From Virgibacillus_O xinjiangensis (GTDB taxonomy: Bacteria > Bacillota > Bacilli > Bacillales > Amphibacillaceae), in assembly GCF_042643145.1 (NCBI RefSeq), contig NZ_JBHRSA010000013.1:24450-88449 (forward strand): a stretch of DNA of 64,000 bases, in the 5' to 3' direction. Below are positions 58,602-64,000 of the stretch, piece after piece. The position numbers and the translations under genes were made by a program. The first letter of the stretch is position 1. Each line of letters begins with the position of its first letter. Under the pieces are notes generated by a model. That model saw only the letters and a list, made by a program, of their open reading frames with translations, made no database searches and was not told the origin of the DNA.

Positions 58602-59792
58602 TCAGGAAACCGAGTTCCTTCCCTTTTTCTCCTGGATTGCTGCGATCCTCACTGCCTTCGCAACCAACCTGGCCACTCGTGCATCAAGCGCATTCGGAAT
58701 CACGTAGGCAGGGCTCAGTTCCTCATCACTGATGACGCTCGCTATCGCCATCGCTGCCGCCACTTTCATCTTCATGGTGATATCCTTCGCTTTCGCGTCC
58801 AGTGCTCCCCGGAAGATCCCCGGAAATGCCAGCAGATTATTCACTTGGTTCGGATAATCCGATCTGCCGGTACCAACTACCGCAGCTCCAGCCTCCCATG
58901 CTTCTTCGGGATATATTTCCGGAATCGGATTGGCCATCGCAAGCACGATCGCATCTTCCTTCATTGCGTGGATATGCTCCTTCTTCATCACCCTGGGAGC
59001 AGATACACCGATGAATACATCTGCATCTTGAATGGCATCGTCCAACGTCCCTGCTGTCCCCCGCGTATTCGTTTCTTCAGCAATTTTTGCTTGTGCGATG
59101 TTCAGCCAACTCTCTCCTTTGCGTACCACGCCTTCCAAACTGACCAAGGTGATATCCTGGTAACCGGCATGCAGGAGAAGCTTGGCAATCGAAATGCCTG
59201 CTGCACCAGCGCCATTGATGACGATTTTGACGTTCTTATGTTTTTTGTTGACTACTTTTAATGCGTTATATAATGCGGCCAATACGACAATGGCCGTACC
59301 ATGCTGATCATCATGGAAAACCGGGATGTCCAGCTCATTGATCAAGCGCTCCTCGATTTCAAAACATCTGGGTGCTGAGATGTCTTCTAAATTCACCCCA
59401 CTGAAGCTCGGCTGCAATGCTTTGATAATGCTTACAATTTCATCTGTATCTTTCGTATCCAAGCTGAGTGGGACCGCATCGATGTCGGCGAACTTCTTGA
59501 ACAGAAGACTTTTCCCTTCCATTACTGGAATCGCTGCCTTTGGACCGATCTCCCCCAGTCCGAGGACAGCCGTCCCATCTGTCACGACTGCAACCATATT
59601 CCCTCGGGAGGTCAATGTGTCCGCCCTTTCTGGTTCTTCTACAATCGCTTTGCACACATCCCCGACACCGGGGGTATAGACAAGGCTCAAATCCTTTCCA
59701 TCATCGATATCCACTTTACTAGCCACTTCTATCTTTCCTGAATGTTTACGATGAAGTTCAATCGCTTCATCCCGCAGGTTCGGTTTATGCAT
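58602..59792 (-). CDS. NAD(P)-dependent malic enzyme (first copy)
   Basis: The protein has 396 residues from the ATG at 59792, with GAGGAGG 8 bp upstream. It is a short-form malic enzyme: SLVYTPGVGDVCKAI, NMVAVVTDGTAVLGLGEIGPKAAIPVMEGK, EDISAPRCFEIEERL, VFHDDQHGTAIV, VINGAGAAGIS and TGRSDYPNQVNN. It converts malate to pyruvate, CO2 and NAD(P)H. It is first in an operon with the malate transporter. A cre box overlaps its predicted start site and a shared activator-like motif lies upstream. Confidence 0.92.
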   Translation of the reverse strand: MHKPNLRDEAIELHRKHSGKIEVASKVDIDDGKDLSLVYTPGVGDVCKAIVEEPERADTLTSRGNMVAVVTDGTAVLGLGEIGPKAAIPVMEGKSLLFKKFADIDAVPLSLDTKDTDEIVSIIKALQPSFSGVNLEDISAPRCFEIEERLINELDIPVFHDDQHGTAIVVLAALYNALKVVNKKHKNVKIVINGAGAAGISIAKLLLHAGYQDITLVSLEGVVRKGESWLNIAQAKIAEETNTRGTAGTLDDAIQDADVFIGVSAPRVMKKEHIHAMKEDAIVLAMANPIPEIYPEEAWEAGAAVVGTGRSDYPNQVNNLLAFPGIFRGALDAKAKDITMKMKVAAAMAIASVISDEELSPAYVIPNALDARVARLVAKAVRIAAIQEKKGRNSVS

Positions 59793-59810
59793 CAAAAGGC
59801 CTCCTCGCTC

Positions 59811-59824
59811 TGTAAACGCTAACA
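59811..59824. promoter_or_regulatory. cre box at the malic enzyme-transporter operon
   Basis: TGTAAACGCTAACA fits the cre consensus at every position. It covers about +1 to +14 relative to a TATAAA -10 at 59837-59832 on the minus strand, a roadblock position. Confidence 0.8.
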
Positions 59825-59870
59825 TGATGTATTTATATCTTATTGCACCATTTCTCCCCGTTAAAGGTTA

Positions 59871-59900
59871 TTAAATTAATGAATTCTTTTTGTAACTAAA
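59871..59900. promoter_or_regulatory. Candidate MalR-type activator motif, copy 1
   Basis: The sequence ATGAATTCTTTTTGTAACT with flanking TTAA runs lies about 50-75 bp upstream of the malic enzyme transcription start, where the -35 is poor. A close relative stands before the second malic enzyme gene (63801-63832). Confidence 0.5.
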
Positions 59901-59928
59901 AAAACCGGACCCAATCGATTGGGTCCGG
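59898..59928 (-). terminator. Terminator of the two-component operon
   Basis: CCGGACCCAAT and its complement around CG form a perfect 24-bp palindrome followed by seven T on the minus strand. Confidence 0.9.
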
Positions 59929-59958
59929 GCATCTCCATGGCTGTAAACACATGGGGCC

Positions 59959-60666
59959 TCATAGGAGATATTCGTTGATTCTTTCACGGTTGCCTGTATA
60001 GGAATAATGGTATACAGGCCGGCCAATGCCATAGGTAAGCGTCTCTTCCAATACATTGATTTCCACGAGGAACATGAGGTACTTACGTACAGAAACCCTG
60101 GAAATCCCTGTTGATTCCGCGATATCATCGGTGGAAAAGTCCTTCACTTCCTTGATTCGGTCGATGATCACGGCCAGTGTATTTTTCGTCAATCCTTTCG
60201 GCAGTGGCTTCTGTCCAGCAGTTTTTTCTTGCTCCGTGTTCAATAACTTCTTATCAAGTTCCTGTTGATCCAGACTCTCCCGCTCCTGCAACAGCTCGAA
60301 TTTCTCCTTGTAGCGAAGGAGTGCCTGTTTGAAACGGGGAAATTCGAAGGGCTTGATCAAATAATCAATCGCCCCATAGTGCAAAGCTGTCTGGATCGAT
60401 TCCGTGTGGGTGGCAGCTGTAATCAGGATGACATCGATTGGCAGCCCCTTTTCCCGTATCACTGATAACATTTCCAGCCCATTTTCACCTGACATATAAA
60501 TATCCAGCAAGATGAGCTGGACATCCTTTTCCTCCAGAAAGTCCATCGCCTCCTCTACGGAGCTCGCGATTCCCATCAGTTGGAATCCTTCCACCTTGCT
60601 CAAAAACCGCTTATTGAATTCTGCCACCATCGGGTCATCTTCTACAATGAGCACCTTAATCATCAT
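59959..60666 (-). CDS. CitB/DcuR-family response regulator (MalR-like)
   Basis: The protein has 235 residues. A receiver domain (VLIVEDDPMVAEFNKRFL, phospho-Asp in LILLDIYMSG, Lys in YLIKPFEF) leads to a C-terminal helix-turn-helix (STDDIAESTGISRVSVRKYLMFLVEINVLEE) of the CitT/DcuR type. The ATG at 60666, or the one at 60663, lies inside the last codons of the kinase gene, so translation is coupled. It probably activates the malate transporter and malic enzyme genes. Confidence 0.9.
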   Translation of the reverse strand: MMIKVLIVEDDPMVAEFNKRFLSKVEGFQLMGIASSVEEAMDFLEEKDVQLILLDIYMSGENGLEMLSVIREKGLPIDVILITAATHTESIQTALHYGAIDYLIKPFEFPRFKQALLRYKEKFELLQERESLDQQELDKKLLNTEQEKTAGQKPLPKGLTKNTLAVIIDRIKEVKDFSTDDIAESTGISRVSVRKYLMFLVEINVLEETLTYGIGRPVYHYSYTGNRERINEYLL

Positions 60667-62263
60667 TTTGCATCCCATCTCTCATCCAATCATAATCAAG
60701 CATCACTTCGAACACCGTACCTTTTCCGTCCGTATAGACATGGTAGTTTCCGTTTAATTTCTCTATGCTTTGCTTCACCAAATATAGACCATATCCCCTG
60801 TTGGATCCCTTTGTGGAAAACCCTTTGTCAAAAATCCTCTTGAAATTGTCCTCGGTAATCCCAGGTCCTGAATCGGAAATTGTTATTCGCAATGTACTCT
60901 TTTCCTCTTTCATTCGCAGGGACAGTTTCTTTTCCTTGCTGGCAGAGAGCTCTTCGACCGCATTATCCACTAGGTTCCCGATGATTGTAATGAGCTCCTG
61001 ACTTACTTCCACATTGAATTCTTTATCGATCTTTGTATCACTTGATATGGTGAACATGACCTTCTTCTCTCTTGCATAACTAATTTTTCCCATGAGGAAA
61101 CCTGCCAGCACCGGATCTCTGACACTTTTCGTGACCGACTCCACATCCTGGTTTTTCAGGTCAATGATTTTTCGGATGAACTCCACTAATTCATCATACG
61201 CTTCCATTTGCACCATTCCAAGAATGACATGAAGACGATTCATGAATTCATGGGATTGCGCGCGGAGGGCCTCCACATAGGTCCTCACACCTGTCAGCTG
61301 TTTTGCGAGCTTATTGACTTCCGATTTATCCCGGAACGTGGCAATGGCCCCGACAATTTGCTGGTTCACCATCAGTGGTTCACGATTGGCGAGAATCTCG
61401 ATACCGTTCAATGTCTGTTCCTCATCCCGTTCAGATTCCCCTTTTTCCAACACCCGGTCCAGTTTCGTGTTGGGCATGAAATCTGTTATGTTCATTCCGA
61501 TCGGTTGATCCGGCAAGCCAGCCTTTTTGAACAGACGAAGTGCTGATTTATTTACCAATGTGATGTTCTGGTTCTCATCGACCGCCACAATTCCCTCATG
61601 CACCGACTGCAGCATCGTACTCCGTTCTTCAAGAAGTTTGGAAATTTGATAGGGTTCCAGGCCGAATAACATCTTTTTGATGTATTTCGCCAAAAAAACC
61701 GCCCCGATGACCCCGACGATAATGCCAAGTATGCTGCCTTCCACAATGTTTCGATGGCTCTCCGAAAGGACGTGCTCCACATTCTCTAGCGAAATGCCGA
61801 CTGCAACAGCACCTAATTGGTTTCCATCGTCATCATGGATGGGGGTGAAAGCTCTGACCGAATCCCCGAGTGTACCTTCCGATGTGGATACGTATTCTTT
61901 CCCTTGTAATACGCGTTGCTCATCACCGCCGGCAAAGGACTTCCCTATCTGCTCAGGATTAGGGTGTGTATACCGAATGCCATTCATATCCATCACCACG
62001 ACAAACATCATGTCCGTAATGGATTGAACTTCTTCTGCATACGTCTGAACAGCCCCTGCCTTTTCTTCATTGACCAGGCTTTCTTTCACGACTTGAGACT
62101 CGGCAACCGTCCTGGATACGATCTGCGCCTTATCTTCCTGGTTGGCTCTGATCCGTTCACTCGTCGTAGCAGTAATCAGCATGTCTGTGACCAGCAAGGA
62201 GACCAGGACAACGATACAGCCGAATACTGTGATAATCGTGCTTAATCTATAGTTTCTCTTCAA
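60656..62263 (-). CDS. CitA/DcuS-family sensor kinase (MalK-like)
   Basis: The protein has 535 residues from a TTG start with GAGGTGG upstream. Two membrane helices (about 10-30 and 172-192) bracket an extracellular PAS domain with the dicarboxylate-sensor motif RYTHPNPEQIGKSFAGGD. A cytoplasmic PAS, a SPOB-like dimerisation helix with the phospho-His in QSHEFMNRLHVILG, and an HATPase domain (NLVDNAVEE, GYGLYLVKQ) follow. It should sense malate or a related acid outside the cell and pass phosphate to the regulator encoded by the overlapping gene. Confidence 0.92.
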   Translation of the reverse strand: MKRNYRLSTIITVFGCIVVLVSLLVTDMLITATTSERIRANQEDKAQIVSRTVAESQVVKESLVNEEKAGAVQTYAEEVQSITDMMFVVVMDMNGIRYTHPNPEQIGKSFAGGDEQRVLQGKEYVSTSEGTLGDSVRAFTPIHDDDGNQLGAVAVGISLENVEHVLSESHRNIVEGSILGIIVGVIGAVFLAKYIKKMLFGLEPYQISKLLEERSTMLQSVHEGIVAVDENQNITLVNKSALRLFKKAGLPDQPIGMNITDFMPNTKLDRVLEKGESERDEEQTLNGIEILANREPLMVNQQIVGAIATFRDKSEVNKLAKQLTGVRTYVEALRAQSHEFMNRLHVILGMVQMEAYDELVEFIRKIIDLKNQDVESVTKSVRDPVLAGFLMGKISYAREKKVMFTISSDTKIDKEFNVEVSQELITIIGNLVDNAVEELSASKEKKLSLRMKEEKSTLRITISDSGPGITEDNFKRIFDKGFSTKGSNRGYGLYLVKQSIEKLNGNYHVYTDGKGTVFEVMLDYDWMRDGMQNDD

Positions 62264-62358
62264 ATGACCACCTCATATCCATAAAGAATTATAGCATGTA
62301 TCAGACAGATGAACAGAGGGGCACTGAATTTGACCCGCCTCAGGCTTTTCCTGTCATT

Positions 62359-62393
62359 AAAAAAGCCGACTGCACCACCCGCAGTCGACTTTT
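62359..62393 (-). terminator. Terminator of the second malic enzyme gene
   Basis: AAAAGCCGACTGC and GCAGTCGACTTTT pair with one mismatch, and T follows on the minus strand. Confidence 0.8.
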
Positions 62394-62447
62394 GCCTCCA
62401 TATTCAACATCTATCCATCCTGTGGTCGCTGCCAGTAAGAATATTGG

Positions 62448-63653
62448 TCAAACCCCGATGTAGCTTGCAACGTCCGCCTTTCTGGCCACGCCTGTCTCCT
62501 TGGCAGCCTCTATCACAGCTTCGGCCACTACTGTTGCTACCCGTTCATCGAAAGGTCCTGGTATGACATAGGCATCAGACAATTCCTTTTCAGAGATGAG
62601 GGAAGAAATGGCCAATACTGCTGCTTTTTTCATTTCTTCATTGATATGTGTCGCCTGCACATCCAAAGCTCCTCTGAATATCCCAGGAAAAGCAAGTACA
62701 TTATTCACCTGGTTCGGAAAATCCGAGCGCCCGGTGCCGATTACTTTTGCACCAGCGGATTTGGCATCTTCCGGCATGATCTCAGGTACCGGATTGGCCA
62801 TCGCAAAAATGATCGCATCCTTATTCATGGTTTCGACCATTTCCTTGGTCAGTGCTCCGGCAACAGAAACGCCGATGAAGACATCCGTCCCCTCAACTGC
62901 CTCCTCCAATGTACCTTCCACATTATTGCGATTGGTTATCTTGGACAGGCTGTCTTTAAGGGAGTTCATGCCATACGGCCGCCCTTCATAAATAGCGCCT
63001 TTCGAATCACAAAGGATAATATCAGAAACACCGAATTGGTTCAGCAACTTCACAATGGCTATACCTGCAGCACCCGCGCCATTGACCACCACTTTGATCT
63101 CTTCCATTTTCTTATCCACAAGTTTCAACGCATTGACCAGGCCGGCAAGCGTCACAATGGCTGTTCCATGCTGGTCGTCATGGAATACAGGGATATTTGT
63201 TTCCTTTTTCAAACGTTCTTCAATCTCGAAGCATCTTGGAGCCGAAATGTCCTCCAAGTTGATTCCACCAAATGTCGGCTCGAGCAGTTTGACCGTATTG
63301 ACAATCTCATCCACCTCATTGGTATGTAGACAAATCGGAAATGCATCGACACCTGCGAAGCTTTTAAATAGAACGGCCTTGCCTTCCATTACAGGAAGCG
63401 CTGCTTCTGGGCCGATATCACCAAGCCCCAATACAGCCGATCCATCGGAAACCACCGCAACCATATTCCCTTTCATGGTATAGTCGAATACTCTCTCCTT
63501 ATTTTCAGCGATTTCCTTGCATGGCTCAGCTACTCCGGGCGAATATGCCAAACTCAACTCATATGGATTACGGACGGCCACCTTTGCGCTTGTTTCCAAT
63601 TTCCCCTTGTTGTCCTTATGCATTTGTAATGATTCTTCTCGTAATTTTTCCAC
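62448..63653 (-). CDS. NAD(P)-dependent malic enzyme (second copy, YtsJ-like)
   Basis: The protein has 401 residues from a GTG at 63653, 6 bp after GGGGAG. It has the same short-form malic enzyme landmarks as the first copy (SLAYSPGVAEPCKEI, EDISAPRCFEIEERL, VFHDDQHGTAIVTL, VVNGAGAAGIAIV, TGRSDFPNQVNN), but the two are clearly diverged paralogs. One may use NAD and the other NADP, as B. subtilis malic enzymes do; which is which cannot be read here. It is a single-gene unit with the activator-like motif upstream but no cre box seen. Confidence 0.92.
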   Translation of the reverse strand: MEKLREESLQMHKDNKGKLETSAKVAVRNPYELSLAYSPGVAEPCKEIAENKERVFDYTMKGNMVAVVSDGSAVLGLGDIGPEAALPVMEGKAVLFKSFAGVDAFPICLHTNEVDEIVNTVKLLEPTFGGINLEDISAPRCFEIEERLKKETNIPVFHDDQHGTAIVTLAGLVNALKLVDKKMEEIKVVVNGAGAAGIAIVKLLNQFGVSDIILCDSKGAIYEGRPYGMNSLKDSLSKITNRNNVEGTLEEAVEGTDVFIGVSVAGALTKEMVETMNKDAIIFAMANPVPEIMPEDAKSAGAKVIGTGRSDFPNQVNNVLAFPGIFRGALDVQATHINEEMKKAAVLAISSLISEKELSDAYVIPGPFDERVATVVAEAVIEAAKETGVARKADVASYIGV

Positions 63654-63936
63654 GTGGCACTCCCCATTCTACGAATAATTTCATTTTGCTGCATTCTGAT
63701 TCAAAGCTATCGTCAGAAATTAAAACGTTGTCATTTTTTAAATGGATACATCTTATACTCACCATTTATACTAGAATTTTTTAGGATGAGAAGCTTTTAA
63801 AATTATTGAATCCCTTTTGTAATTAAATTAAATAGGAAGGAATGGTTTCTTGGTTTGCTAAATGAAAGAGGCAATGGGGATTTGTTTGGCCTAATGTAAG
63901 ACACCTATAGCATCATTCACTTGCATGCACATAAAA
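63654..63936. other. Upstream region of the second malic enzyme gene
   Basis: AT-rich, with TATAAA- and TATAAG-like -10 elements near 63765 and 63752 on the minus strand and the shared motif at 63801-63832. I see no gene here. Confidence 0.5.
63801..63832. promoter_or_regulatory. Candidate MalR-type activator motif, copy 2
   Basis: TTGAATCCCTTTTGTAATTA matches the copy-1 ATGAATTCTTTTTGTAACTA at most positions, in the same orientation, and lies a similar distance upstream of a TATAAA -10 element on the minus strand. Confidence 0.5.
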
Positions 63937-63970
63937 AACCCCGGGAAGTGAATGATCACTTCCCGGGGTT
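63937..63970 (-). terminator. rRNA operon terminator
   Basis: AACCCCGGGAAGTGA and TCACTTCCCGGGGTT form a perfect 15-bp stem with a 4-nt loop, then TTTTTTAT on the minus strand, just past the 5S rRNA end. Confidence 0.95.
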
Positions 63971-63976
63971 CCGGTT

Positions 63977-64000
63977 GCCTGGCAGCGTCCTACTCTCGCA
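63977..64000 (-). rRNA. rrf: 5S ribosomal RNA, 3' end (partial)
   Basis: On the minus strand the last bases read GCGAGAGTAGGACGCTGCC then AGGC, the conserved 3' end of Bacillus-type 5S rRNA (GAGAGTAGGACG followed by the helix I strand). The rest lies beyond the window edge, so an rRNA operon on the minus strand ends here. Confidence 0.9.

Noticed and set aside
1..64000. CRISPR array, prophage or intact insertion sequence
   Set aside because: No regularly spaced direct repeats of 25-40 bp, phage structural genes, transposase genes or paired terminal repeats were seen.

Overview
The window looks like chromosomal DNA of a low-GC Gram-positive Bacillaceae, probably a salt-tolerant or marine genus (Oceanobacillus/Virgibacillus/Halobacillus-like). 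The grounds are strong GGAGG ribosome sites with frequent TTG/GTG starts, sigma-A type promoters, cre boxes (one identical in sequence to the Bacillus amyE operator), PucR, PaaX, CitR-like and MalK/MalR-like regulators, and a very acidic secreted wall hydrolase. The genus is inference. The right edge runs into the 3' end of a minus-strand 5S rRNA behind a strong terminator, so an rRNA operon lies just outside.

Layout. (1) 1-2.7 kb: a bacteriocin locus with a divergent C39-peptidase ABC exporter (cut by the window edge), two double-glycine peptides, a 54-residue putative immunity protein and a DUF3267 membrane protein. (2) 3-9.6 kb: housekeeping and accessory genes (CNNM/CorC protein, SH3-amidase with acidic repeats, TatA, a damaged ynfA, a MocR regulator and a Cys/Met-type PLP enzyme) with several gene relics between them. 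(3) 9.8-20.2 kb: 4-hydroxyphenylacetate catabolism (hpaB, hpaD, a tautomerase, hpaE), a phenol-sensor/PucR hybrid regulator, and a citrate synthase-MmgE/PrpD pair with a divergent LysR gene. (4) 20.3-28.2 kb: SDR/TetR pair, a membrane protein and lipoprotein pair, a two-component system with a BcrAB-like ABC transporter, and an acyl-ACP thioesterase. (5) 28.3-44.8 kb: a large phenylacetate (paa) cluster. (6) 45-48.2 kb: LysE exporter, small membrane peptides, an SDR and a PAS-STAS protein. (7) 48.4-57 kb: formylglycine-generating enzyme with a lipoprotein sulfatase, convergent with an AraC-controlled operon of three Gfo/Idh/MocA oxidoreductases and a sugar isomerase. (8) 57.2-63.7 kb: malate use, with a 2-hydroxycarboxylate transporter, two malic enzymes and a CitA/CitB-family two-component system.

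How it fits together. The window is mostly a catabolic island. Aromatic acids enter through hpa and paa and end in TCA-cycle or C3/C4 intermediates, while malate enters through the transporter and malic enzymes. Candidate CcpA sites sit at hpaB, the FGE-sulfatase operon, the AraC operon and the malic enzyme operon, which suggests that preferred sugars silence these branches together. The paa cluster has no paaE or paaZ; a ferredoxin, a ferredoxin reductase and an aldehyde dehydrogenase in the same gene run probably replace them. The hpa cluster has no hpaC or lower-pathway genes, so those must lie elsewhere. I saw no CRISPR array, intact insertion sequence, prophage or tRNA gene.
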